Positions 37,232-45,075 of a stretch of DNA of 64,000 nt are shown here, in pieces; the stretch's first letter is position 1, and each line of letters begins with the position of its first letter. The position numbers were made by a program, and so were the translations under genes. Source of the DNA: an uncultured Verrucomicrobiota bacterium (GTDB lineage: Bacteria; Verrucomicrobiota; Verrucomicrobiia; Limisphaerales; UBA9464); the NCBI GenBank assembly GCA_903907995.1, contig CAIVQH010000046.1:62001-126000 (forward strand), in the 5' to 3' direction. The notes under the pieces are model-generated. The model did not search any database, was not told the DNA's origin, and saw only the letters and a program-made list of their open reading frames with translations.

Positions 37232-39952
37232 GTGAAGCTGCCCGAACTCCTCGCCCCCGCCGGGGACTGGGAGTGCGCCCGCGCGGCCGTCGAGAACGGC
37301 GCGGACGCCATCTACTTCGGGCTCGACCGCTTCAACGCGCGGATGCGCGCCCACAATTTCACCGAGGCCGACCTGCCCGGCCTGATGGCCTTTCTCCACC
37401 GTCGTGGCGTGAAGGGCTACGTGACCTTCAACACGCTGGTCTTTGCCGACGAACTGCCGGCGGCCGAGGAATACCTGCGCGCGATCATCGCCGCCGGGGT
37501 CGATGCCGCGATCGTGCAGGACATTGGCATCTGCCGGCTCATCCGGAAACTGTCGCCCGATTTCCCGATCCACGGCTCGACCCAGATGACGGTAACCAGC
37601 GCCGCCGGCGTGGAATTTGTCCGCGGCCTCGGCGCCAACCTCGTCGTGCTCGCGCGCGAGAATTCGATCAAGGAAATCAACGCGATCCAGCAGGAGCAGG
37701 GAGTAATCAGTAAAACAGTAAACAGTGAGACTGTGAGCAGTGAACAGTCGGCCGAGAGCGTGGCGCAGACTGCTTTACTGAATACTGACCCACTGATTAC
37801 TGATCACTCTCCCCTCCCGCTCGAAGTGTTCGTCCACGGCGCGCTCTGCGTTGCCTACTCCGGGCAGTGCCTCACGAGCGAGTCGCTCGGAGGGCGCAGC
37901 GCCAATCGCGGCGAGTGCGCGCAGGCGTGCCGGATGCCTTACGACCTCATTTCCGACGGCCAGCAGGTGCCGCTCGGTGACAAGCGTTACCTGCTGTCGC
38001 CGCAGGATCTCGCCGGGCTGGACGTGCTGCCCGAACTGGTGAAGTCCGGCGTGGCGTCGCTCAAGATCGAGGGACGGTTGAAAGCGCCCGAATACGTCGC
38101 AAGCATCACGCGGATTTACCGGCAGGCCCTCGATCGTATCGGAGGGAAGCAGCCGGCGGTGGCTTCTGCTGCGGCTTCGACTCCGGGCAACGCGAACCTC
38201 GGCAGTGACCAGTATGCCCTGGAGATGGCCTTCTCGCGCGGCCTCTACACCGGTTGGTTTCGCGGCATCAACAATCAGGAGCTCGCCCATGCCCGCTTCG
38301 GCAAGAAGCGCGGCGTGTACCTCGGCAAGGTCGAGCGCATCGACCGTGACCGCGTGTGGGCACGGCTCGAAGGGCGGCTCAAGCCGGGTGACGGCATCGT
38401 CTTCGACGCGGGCCGGCCCGATGAGAAGGAAGAGGGCGGCCGCATTTACACCCTTGATGATCGGAACGGATTTACCGCGCTTGGCTTCGGCACCGGGGCG
38501 GTCGATTTCAGCCGCATCCTGCCCGGCCAGCTGCTGTGGAAAACCAATGACCCCGCACTCGACCGCGATGTGCGGAAGACCTTCGAAGGCGACGCGCCCA
38601 AGTTCACGCGGCCGGTCGTCGTCGAGGTTCACGGCCACGCGGGCGCGCCCCTGACGCTCATTCTTCGCGACGAGGCCGGGAATATGGTTCAGCTCACCTC
38701 GACGGTGCCGCTGGCGAAGGCGGAGAAGCGTCCGCTCACGGGCGATTCGTTGCGCGACCAGCTCGGCCGCCTCGGCGGCACGCCCTTTCACCTGGGCGAA
38801 CTGCGCAACCGGCTCGAGGGTGAAGTAATCCTGCCCATCAGCGAACTCAACCGTCTCCGCCGCGAAGCCGCCGCCCAGCTCGACGCGCTACGGACGCAGC
38901 CAAAGCGGTGGCAAGTGTCGGGTCTGGGGTCAGCGGCGCTGGGTCTAGGATCTGGGGTTTTGGGTCTCGGCTCTGGCAGTACCACTTCTAGCGAGGGCAT
39001 CCTGACTGAAACCCCAGATCCCAAAACCAAGACCCAAGACCCCGCCCTTTTGGTGCTCGTGCGGAATCTGGCGCAGCTCGACGCGGCGTTGGCGTGCGGG
39101 ATCGAGACCATTTACTGCGAATTCGAGGATCCGAAGAAATACCGCGAGGCGGTCACGACCTTCCATACCGCGCGCAGTTGCCGGGCGTCGAATCCGGCGA
39201 ATGCGGAGCCGCCTTCCATCTGGGTCGCGCCGCCGCGCATCACCAAGCCGGGCGAGGAATGGATTCTCAAGCAGGTCCGCTCCGCCAATGCCGACGGCTA
39301 CCTCGTCCGCAATTACGACCACCTGAAGTTCTTCGCGGACTCCCGGCGCATCGGCGACTTCTCGCTGAACGTGGCCAACGGGCTGACCGCCGAATACTTC
39401 ATGCGGCAGCACGGCCTGGAGCGGCTCACCGCGAGCTACGATCTGAACGCGGCTCAGCTCGAGGCGCTGCTCACGTCCGCGCCGCCGGAGTGGTTCGAGG
39501 TGACCATCCACCAGCACATGCCGATGTTTCACATGGAGCACTGCGTGTTCTGCGCCTTCCTCTCAACCGGCACAGACTTCACCAACTGCGGCCGGCCCTG
39601 CGACAAGCACGACGTACGGTTGCGCGACCGCGTGGGCATGGAGCATCCCCTCAAGGCCGATGCCGGCTGCCGCAACACCGTCTTCAACGCGCGGGCGCAG
39701 ACCGGCGCCGAATCCGTGGACCGCCTGCTCGCACTGGGCGTGCGGAAGTTCCGCATCGAGTTCGTCAACGAGTCGTCCGAGGAAGTGACCACGACCATCA
39801 CCCGCTACCGGGCGCTGCTGCGCGGCGAACTCACCGGCAACCAGCTCTGGAAAGAGCTGAAGCTGCACAGCCAGCTCGGTGTCACGCGCGGCCAGATGGA
39901 ACAGAGCGGCGCCCGGAAGGTGTTTCCCAAGGCAGTTCAGCCGGTTGCGTGA
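37232..39952 (+). CDS. U32-family peptidase / RlhA-like protein with two repeat-derived inserts
   Basis: 906 residues from GTG 37232 (MKLPELLAPAGDWECARAAV). U32 proteins such as RlhA act in rRNA hydroxylation despite their peptidase name. The signature LEVFVHGALCVAYSGQC is intact, with SLGGRSANRGECAQACRMPY, and a DUF3656-like domain follows. The conserved fold is interrupted twice in frame: about 37 residues (VISKTVNSETVSSEQ...) encoded by the repeat at 37702-37808, and about 43 residues (VSGLGSAALGLGSGVLGLGS...) encoded by the repeat at 38915-39043. Both inserts keep the frame and contain no stop, so the protein is probably made with two low-complexity loops. Confidence 0.9.
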   Translation: MKLPELLAPAGDWECARAAVENGADAIYFGLDRFNARMRAHNFTEADLPGLMAFLHRRGVKGYVTFNTLVFADELPAAEEYLRAIIAAGVDAAIVQDIGICRLIRKLSPDFPIHGSTQMTVTSAAGVEFVRGLGANLVVLARENSIKEINAIQQEQGVISKTVNSETVSSEQSAESVAQTALLNTDPLITDHSPLPLEVFVHGALCVAYSGQCLTSESLGGRSANRGECAQACRMPYDLISDGQQVPLGDKRYLLSPQDLAGLDVLPELVKSGVASLKIEGRLKAPEYVASITRIYRQALDRIGGKQPAVASAAASTPGNANLGSDQYALEMAFSRGLYTGWFRGINNQELAHARFGKKRGVYLGKVERIDRDRVWARLEGRLKPGDGIVFDAGRPDEKEEGGRIYTLDDRNGFTALGFGTGAVDFSRILPGQLLWKTNDPALDRDVRKTFEGDAPKFTRPVVVEVHGHAGAPLTLILRDEAGNMVQLTSTVPLAKAEKRPLTGDSLRDQLGRLGGTPFHLGELRNRLEGEVILPISELNRLRREAAAQLDALRTQPKRWQVSGLGSAALGLGSGVLGLGSGSTTSSEGILTETPDPKTKTQDPALLVLVRNLAQLDAALACGIETIYCEFEDPKKYREAVTTFHTARSCRASNPANAEPPSIWVAPPRITKPGEEWILKQVRSANADGYLVRNYDHLKFFADSRRIGDFSLNVANGLTAEYFMRQHGLERLTASYDLNAAQLEALLTSAPPEWFEVTIHQHMPMFHMEHCVFCAFLSTGTDFTNCGRPCDKHDVRLRDRVGMEHPLKADAGCRNTVFNARAQTGAESVDRLLALGVRKFRIEFVNESSEEVTTTITRYRALLRGELTGNQLWKELKLHSQLGVTRGQMEQSGARKVFPKAVQPVA
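37702..37808. repeat. Heptad-repeat hairpin inside the U32 gene (AATCAGT family)
   Basis: The left arm repeats AGTAATC, AGTAAAA and CAGTAAA; the right arm repeats ACTGAAT, ACTGATT and ACTGATC, the inverted sequence, around a short GC-rich centre. The unit ACTGATC also makes up the array at 45025-45059. The array is in frame and free of stops in the coding frame. Confidence 0.85.
38915..39043. repeat. Heptad-repeat hairpin inside the U32 gene (TCTGGGG family)
   Basis: Nine consecutive degenerate 7-nt units on the left (TCTGGGG, TCTAGGA, TTTTGGG, TCTCGGC and similar) are followed, after a 30-nt centre, by complementary units (ACCCCAG, ATCCCAA, ACCCAAG). It is a different sequence family from the array 1.1 kb upstream in the same gene, but with the same period and inverted layout. 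Confidence 0.85.
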
Positions 39953-39998
39953 ACGATCGGGCGCTCCCGTACGAATTCACGCTTCACTCAGGCTTCAT

Positions 39999-40826
39999 TC
40001 ACACTTTCGTTGGCGGTGGCGGTTCGCTGCAGGGCCAGCGGGCGAGGAAGGCGAGTTGCGCGGCACGGTCGGGGATGTCGTCCAGCTTAGGGTCGTTCAG
40101 GAAGCGCGGGGGATAGGCGGCGTCCAGCGCGATGACAGTCACGGTCGAGCCCTCGACCGTGAAGAAGGCCCGCCACGCGCCACAGCCGATTTCCAGATGT
40201 TCACCCTGTCGTTGCCGGATGCGCCGGGTGCGGTGTGGTGAGGGGTCGCGCGACAGCAGCTCGACCAGGCGCGCCCGATAATCTATGCCCCAGGTGGTCA
40301 GCAGCCATTCGCCCTGCTCTTCGGCAAGCGAGGAGAATTGCACCTTGAACTGCGGCGGCGTACTGAGCGCGGCGTCCACCTCGTCGTGCCAGCCCGCCGC
40401 CGCGTCGGGAAAGGAATCGTAAGTGGGGATGTAGGGCTTAATGTCGAAGACCGGGGTACCCTCCACCAGGTCGCACGCACCCAGAATGAGGCGGCGTCCC
40501 TCGACCCCAAGCAGTTGCACGGGCGTCAGGCCCAGGGGATTGGGCCGGTGCGGCGAACGCGTCGCGAAGACACCCCGCCGCCGGGCCGGGCCGCGCGGCG
40601 GCAGCACGAGCGGACGCCAGGTGGCGTTGCGGTGAAACCACCAGACGAGCCACACGCGGGAGAAGCCGGCGAGATCACGCACGGCCATCTCGTAGTTCGC
40701 GCCCGGAAGGAGTTCGAGCACGTTGCGCTCAGCTTCCGTTTCCAGTGGCTGATGACGCGCCTGAAACTTTACGTGCTTGCCCGAACGGATGAAGCCAATC
40801 GGGCGTAAGGTGAGCGCCAGTTCCAT
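39999..40826 (-). CDS. trmO: tRNA (N6-threonylcarbamoyladenosine(37)-N6)-methyltransferase
   Basis: 275 residues. TrmO/YaeB proteins methylate t6A37 of certain tRNAs using S-adenosylmethionine bound in a beta-barrel. The diagnostic motif FATRSPHRPNPLGLTPVQLL is present, preceded by the SAM-side segment FSRVWLVWWFH and followed by DIKPYIPTYDSF. The C-terminal domain includes DPSPHRTR. It is convergent with the U32 gene. Confidence 0.93.
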   Translation of the reverse strand: MELALTLRPIGFIRSGKHVKFQARHQPLETEAERNVLELLPGANYEMAVRDLAGFSRVWLVWWFHRNATWRPLVLPPRGPARRRGVFATRSPHRPNPLGLTPVQLLGVEGRRLILGACDLVEGTPVFDIKPYIPTYDSFPDAAAGWHDEVDAALSTPPQFKVQFSSLAEEQGEWLLTTWGIDYRARLVELLSRDPSPHRTRRIRQRQGEHLEIGCGAWRAFFTVEGSTVTVIALDAAYPPRFLNDPKLDDIPDRAAQLAFLARWPCSEPPPPTKV

Positions 40827-40853
40827 GCGGTTTTGGAGCGAGGCCGAAGCGGC

Positions 40854-41243
40854 TTAGCCGCCGGCCATCACGGGACGGAAGCCCGCTTCCGCAAGGATAC
40901 GGGCCACCTCGGGCCGCTGGTCACCCTGAATTTCGATGCGGCCCTCTTTCACGGTGCCGCCGGTGCCGCACGACTGCTGCATCGCCTTCGCCAGCTTTTC
41001 CTTCTCCGGCAGTCCAATGCCGACAAAGCCGGTCACAACCGTGACGGTCTTTCCGCCGCGCCCAGCCTTCGACCGGATGATGTCCACGCGTCCGCGATAC
41101 TTTTTGGGCGGCTCGGCGATGGGAGCCGCGTTCGGGTCCACGACGGGACCTGGGGGCAATCCGTCGCTGCTGAGGGCCGCGAAGGGATTTTGTCCGAGAC
41201 CCGCTCCGCCATCGGTCGGGATGCGCTGATTGCTACGACTCAT
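40854..41243 (-). CDS. SUI1/eIF1-like translation factor (YciH type)
   Basis: 129 residues. A disordered N-terminal third (GGAGLGQNPFAALSSDGLPP) precedes the SUI1 fold with RSKAGRGGKTVTVVTGF, KAMQQSCGTGGTVKEG and IEIQGDQR, the conserved ribosome-contacting blocks. It lies upstream of trmO on the same strand with a 27-nt gap, so the two translation-related genes may be co-transcribed. Confidence 0.93.
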   Translation of the reverse strand: MSRSNQRIPTDGGAGLGQNPFAALSSDGLPPGPVVDPNAAPIAEPPKKYRGRVDIIRSKAGRGGKTVTVVTGFVGIGLPEKEKLAKAMQQSCGTGGTVKEGRIEIQGDQRPEVARILAEAGFRPVMAGG

Positions 41244-41325
41244 GCCTTTGTGGGTGTCGCCGTGTTCGGCGGACGTGCGGGAAACTTAGTAGGACGAAGG
41301 AGGGAGTCGAGCCCTGCTTGCAGGG

Positions 41326-42624
41326 GTGCAGGGGGGAAAGGGTGCGGCGGTGCCGGGGGAGCACCTGACCAAACAGCATTGCACCGCACGGGCACGCCTG
41401 TTTCGATTCGGCATCAAAATCGCGGTCATTGGGGGCGGTCCGGCCGGGCTGCGCGCGGCGGAAGTAGCCGCCACGGGCCGGGCCGAGGTCACGCTCTTCG
41501 ACGCCAAACCATCGGTCGGACGCAAGTTCCTCGTGGCCGGCCGGGGCGGACTGAACCTCACCCACTCGGAACCGCGCGACCGCTTCGTCACGCGCTACGG
41601 CGGCCCCGGAACGCCCGAGGGATTCTGGCCGGCCCTGTTGGCTGATTTCGATGCCGATGCCCTGCGGGGCTGGTCGGCCGAACTAGGCGTCGAGACCTTC
41701 GTCGGCACCAGCGGCCGTGTCTTCCCGCGCGAGATGAAGGCCGCCCCGCTGCTGCGTCGCTGGGTGGAGCGCTTGCGGCGGCAGGGAGTTCACTTCGCGC
41801 TGCGTCATCGCTGGACCGGCCTGCGCCCCTGCACTCCGGTGCAATTGGATTTCCTAACAGAGGGCGAGTCCCGCCTCTACGTGGCCGACGCCGTCATCCT
41901 CGCCCTTGGTGGCGGTTCTTGGCCGGACACCGGATCCGACGGCACCTGGGTCGAACGCTTTCAGCAGCTCGGCGTCGCGGTCACGCCGCTGGCACCGGCG
42001 AATTGCGGCTGGAAGGTTGCCTGGCCGCCCACGCTGCTGGCGGCGGCCGAAGGTCTCGCATTGAAGAACATCACCGCGCACGCCGGCACGAAGACGATCT
42101 CGGGCGAACTGCTCATCACCCGCTACGGACTCGAAGGCGGCGCGATCTACCAGCTCGGCGCGGCATTGCGCGCGATGGGGGAACCGGAACTCGTCCTCGA
42201 TCTCAAACCCACCTTCACCGTCGAGCAACTCGTCGCGAAGCTGGGAACGTTGCGGCGGAACTTCCTCGCCGAGTCCCGTTCACGCTGGCGCCTGAGCGAT
42301 GCCGCCTTTGCGCTGCTCAGCCATCTTTCGCCACCGGAAGGCTTCGCCTCAGCGGCGGCGCTTGCCGCCGCGACGAAGGAGTGCCACGTGCGACTCACGG
42401 GGCCGCAGCCGATCGCCGAGGCGATCTCCTCGGCGGGCGGCGTCGCTTGGAGCGGACTCGAGCCGACGTTGATGTTACGCAAGTTGCCGGGCGTCTTCGT
42501 CGCAGGCGAGATGATTGATTGGGAGGCACCAACGGGCGGCTACCTCATGCAGGGCTGTTTTGCCACCGCCACGCGGGCTGCACGCGGCGCGCTGGATTGG
42601 GTCACCCGGCAACCACCGGCGTAA
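41326..42624 (+). CDS. HI0933-family FAD-dependent flavoprotein (TIGR03862-like)
   Basis: 432 residues if translated from GTG 41326; another GTG at 41350 is equally possible, and the conserved fold starts near residue 29 with IKIAVIGGGPAGLRAAEVAA, an FAD dinucleotide-binding motif. Family blocks GRKFLVAGRGGLNLTHSE, LALGGGSWPDTGSDG and the C-terminal VFVAGEMIDWEAPTGGYLMQ are present. These proteins are predicted oxidoreductases of unknown substrate. It faces the DUF1552 gene convergently. Confidence 0.9.
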   Translation: MQGGKGAAVPGEHLTKQHCTARARLFRFGIKIAVIGGGPAGLRAAEVAATGRAEVTLFDAKPSVGRKFLVAGRGGLNLTHSEPRDRFVTRYGGPGTPEGFWPALLADFDADALRGWSAELGVETFVGTSGRVFPREMKAAPLLRRWVERLRRQGVHFALRHRWTGLRPCTPVQLDFLTEGESRLYVADAVILALGGGSWPDTGSDGTWVERFQQLGVAVTPLAPANCGWKVAWPPTLLAAAEGLALKNITAHAGTKTISGELLITRYGLEGGAIYQLGAALRAMGEPELVLDLKPTFTVEQLVAKLGTLRRNFLAESRSRWRLSDAAFALLSHLSPPEGFASAAALAAATKECHVRLTGPQPIAEAISSAGGVAWSGLEPTLMLRKLPGVFVAGEMIDWEAPTGGYLMQGCFATATRAARGALDWVTRQPPA

Positions 42625-42626
42625 AT

Positions 42627-43934
42627 TCAGACCTCTTCGAGCGCCTTCGTCGCGTCGCCGAACTTCGGCAGGCGGACGTTCATTTTGTCCATCATCGACA
42701 GATAGAGGCGGCACATCTGGCGCTCCGGCTTCTCTTTGTAGTCGAGCACGCGGCCGCCCTGGATACGACCGCCACCGCCACCGATCACGATGACCGGGAG
42801 CTGATCGTTGTTGTGATTGCCCGTCATCATGCTGGAGCAATACATCAGCATCGTGTTCTCGAGGAGGGTGCGCGGGCCTTCCTGGATGCCGTCGAGCTTG
42901 CGCGCGATGTAGGCCACCTGCTGGAGGAAGAACTGGTTCACCTTGAGCCAGTCCGCCGTGTCGCTGTGCGAGAGCAGATGGTGGATCATGTAGTCCACGC
43001 CGAGATTCGGGAAACGCAGCGAGCTGTGGTCGTTGTTCAGCTTGAGCGTCGTGACGCGGGTGGTGTCGGTCTGGAAGCCAAGCACGAGGATGTCGCACAT
43101 CAGCTTCATGTGCTCCGCGATGTCCTGCGGGATGCCATCGGCTGGACGCGGGATGTTCGGCGCGCTCAGCGTCGGCCGCCAGCCCTGTAGCTCACCCTTC
43201 TTGCCGGCGTTCTCGATGCGCAACTCCACGTCACGCACGGAATCAAGATACTCGTCGAGCTTGTGCTGGTCGTTCGAGCTGATGTGGCGACGGAGGTCGG
43301 TCGCGTCGGACAGCACGGCGTCGAGCACACTCTTGTCGCCTTTGCTCACCTCGTCCTTGAACAGCCGGTCGAAGGCGAGCGCGGGATAGATCTCCAGCGG
43401 CGTCGGCGTGGTCGGCGAGCTCCACGAGATGTGGGAGCTGTAGAGCATCGAGTAGTTCTTATGGACGGACGGGTTCGACTTCTCGCAGCCCAGCACGAGG
43501 CTCGGCACTTTGGTCGAACTGCCGTACCGCTGCGCCAGCAACTGGTCGATGCTCGTGCCCGACCGGATCTCCCCGCCCGAGGCCAGCGGCGCGCCGGAAA
43601 GCAGGTTGCCCGTCTGCGAGCTGTGGATGTTGCCCTTCGTCGCCTCGTCGTTGTAGAGGCCGCGGATGAAGAGCGTCTTCTCCCGGAAGTCATTGAGCGG
43701 GGCCAGCACCTGGCCCAGCTCCATGCCTTTGCCCTCGCCCTTGGCCCACCATTCCTTGCTGTGAAAGCCGTTGCCCGAGAAGAGCACCGCCAGCCGCACC
43801 GGCGCCTCGCTCGCAGGCTTCACCCCGGCGGGCGGCGTGTCACCCCAGACGGTGAGCGATTCCATCCACGGCAGCGCCATCGTGACGCCGACGCCCCGGA
43901 GAAAAGTGCGACGGGAAAATTGGTACGGGTTCAT
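42627..43934 (-). CDS. DUF1552 protein with Tat signal
   Basis: 435 residues. A twin-arginine signal (FSRRTFLRGVGVTMALPWME) predicts folded export. DUF1552 features include LFSGNGFHSKEWWAKGEG, SIDQLLAQRYGSSTKVPSLV and YCSSMMTGNHNNDQLPVIVI. In planctomycetes and verrucomicrobia DUF1552 genes pair with DUF1592-type cytochrome genes. That partner lies upstream at 45076, but the two are separated by a transposase and repeats. The enzymatic role is not known. Confidence 0.93.
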   Translation of the reverse strand: MNPYQFSRRTFLRGVGVTMALPWMESLTVWGDTPPAGVKPASEAPVRLAVLFSGNGFHSKEWWAKGEGKGMELGQVLAPLNDFREKTLFIRGLYNDEATKGNIHSSQTGNLLSGAPLASGGEIRSGTSIDQLLAQRYGSSTKVPSLVLGCEKSNPSVHKNYSMLYSSHISWSSPTTPTPLEIYPALAFDRLFKDEVSKGDKSVLDAVLSDATDLRRHISSNDQHKLDEYLDSVRDVELRIENAGKKGELQGWRPTLSAPNIPRPADGIPQDIAEHMKLMCDILVLGFQTDTTRVTTLKLNNDHSSLRFPNLGVDYMIHHLLSHSDTADWLKVNQFFLQQVAYIARKLDGIQEGPRTLLENTMLMYCSSMMTGNHNNDQLPVIVIGGGGGRIQGGRVLDYKEKPERQMCRLYLSMMDKMNVRLPKFGDATKALEEV

Positions 43935-44060
43935 GGCAGGCTTATTTCAGGAAGGAGTTAGCAGGGCGGCGGTGAATCGGAAAGAAGGGTTTCAGGGCAT
44001 GGCCGTGGTGCCCAAGAACCAAGGCGGGAACACGAACCATGACCGGAGCGAATGCGTTCT

Positions 44061-44144
44061 CGTCGCGGAGCGACGATGTGACAGTAGACACGTGGGTCTC
44101 GACCCACGTTTTGCGGTGGTAAGGGAATTCGTCGCGTAGCGACG
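44061..44144 (-). repeat. Three-hairpin REP-like element, copy B
   Basis: Three palindromes in 84 bp: CGTCGCGGAGCGACG (44061), CGTGGGTC-TC-GACCCACG (44091-44108) and CGTCGCGTAGCGACG (44130). It is in inverted orientation relative to copies A and C. The linker CTACTGTCA (minus strand) is shared with them, but the middle palindrome has a different sequence. Confidence 0.88.
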
Positions 44145-44181
44145 ATTGAATGGTCGCCTTGTAGAGGACGTGAAATTTCAA

Positions 44182-44265
44182 GCGTCGCTACGCGACGCAC
44201 GCCCTCTTTACCAGCAAACCATGGGCAAATGCCCATGGCTACTGTCACCCCGTCGCTCCGCGACG
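44182..44265 (+). repeat. Three-hairpin REP-like element, copy A
   Basis: Three palindromes in 84 bp: GCGTCGC-TAC-GCGACGC, CCATGGGCA-AA-TGCCCATGG (44219-44238) and CGTCGCTCCGCGACG, with the linker CTACTGTCA before the last. It sits 50 bp downstream of the transposase gene, back to back with copy B. No gene is present in 43935-44315. Confidence 0.9.
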
Positions 44266-44315
44266 AAACGACACCTTTGACATCACGCGGCTTACGGCGT
44301 TTGTGAGAATTGATT

Positions 44316-44768
44316 TCAACCAAAGACATACTCCTCCTTGTAATCGACTTCGTGTCGGTCGAGAAACGCGCGGTACTCCTCCTCAAAGCTTTTCACCCGA
44401 TGGTGTTCACGTTGGCCGCGGATGTATTCCTCGACATCTGGGACTTGGGATTTGCTGACGGTGAAGGCGGCATAGCCGTCCTGCCATGCGAACCCGCCCA
44501 GGCCCAGGAAGTTCTGTTTGATCCAGGTCGAAGAACCGCTTTTGAGGAGTTGGATTACCTGGCTGAGTGACAGTTTCGGAGGAATGCCCAGTAGCAAGTG
44601 CACGTGATTTTCTATGCCTCCGACCAGCAAGGCCTTCATCTCGTTCTCGCGGGCGATGCCGCCGACGTAGGTCCAGACGCGTTGTTCAATGTCCTCGTGA
44701 ATCCACGGCTCACGATTTTTCGTACTGAACACGATGTGGTATTGGAGCGAGGTGAAGGTATTGGCCAT
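44316..44768 (-). mobile_element. Y1 (IS200/REP-associated) transposase
   Basis: 150 residues from ATG 44768 (MANTFTSLQYHIVFSTKNRE). The HUH motif is ENHVHLLLG and the likely nucleophile Tyr is in VEEYIRGQREHH, giving the single-strand DNA transposase fold. No TnpB gene accompanies it. Three-hairpin repeats lie on both sides (copies A and B downstream, C upstream), the usual setting of RAYT proteins, which are thought to spread or process such repeats. It is inserted between the DUF1592 and DUF1552 genes. Confidence 0.92.
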
Positions 44769-44849
44769 GGCGTTAGGCGCGAAGGGAAACGCGAGGGGCG
44801 GCCGAGAGCATGGAATTGGTGAACAACGTAAGACAATTCGAGCATTCAA

Positions 44850-44934
44850 GCGTCGCTACGCGACGCACGGCGTTTCGGGGCGATAAACCATGGGCCTTGC
44901 CCATGGCTACTGTCATAGCGTCGCTCTGCGACGC
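44850..44934 (+). repeat. Three-hairpin REP-like element, copy C
   Basis: Same order and orientation as copy A: GCGTCGCTACGCGACGC, CCATGGGC-CTT-GCCCATGG (44888-44906), linker CTACTGTCA, then GCGTCGCTCTGCGACGC. Preceded, like copy A, by TTCAA. It lies about 80 bp upstream of the transposase start, in the 307-bp gap 44769-45075. Confidence 0.9.
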
Positions 44935-45024
44935 CAAAACGCCCACGTCACCAACGACGCCAAAATCGCCGAGATGGCTGCGAGGGGTCTTGGATGTCGT
45001 AAAACTCATTCGTTTTCGGATTCC

Positions 45025-45059
45025 GATCACTGATCACTGACGACTCATTACTGAAAACT
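45025..45059. repeat. Heptad array of the GATCACT family
   Basis: Five exact-length 7-nt units in tandem (GATCACT twice, then GACGACT, CATTACT, GAAAACT). The same core occurs in the U32 gene array at 37702-37808. It lies just beyond the stop of the DUF1592 gene; no inverted partner is seen nearby. Confidence 0.75.
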
Positions 45060-45075
45060 CGCTCCAAGCCATTCG

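Noticed and set aside
37702-39043. CRISPR-like array
   Set aside because: Units are only 7 nt, degenerate and contiguous, with no spacers and no cas genes in the window.
44316-44849. Longer transposase start at 44849
   Set aside because: The extra 27 residues would run through unrelated flanking sequence; MANTFTSLQYHIVFSTK is the standard Y1 N-terminus.
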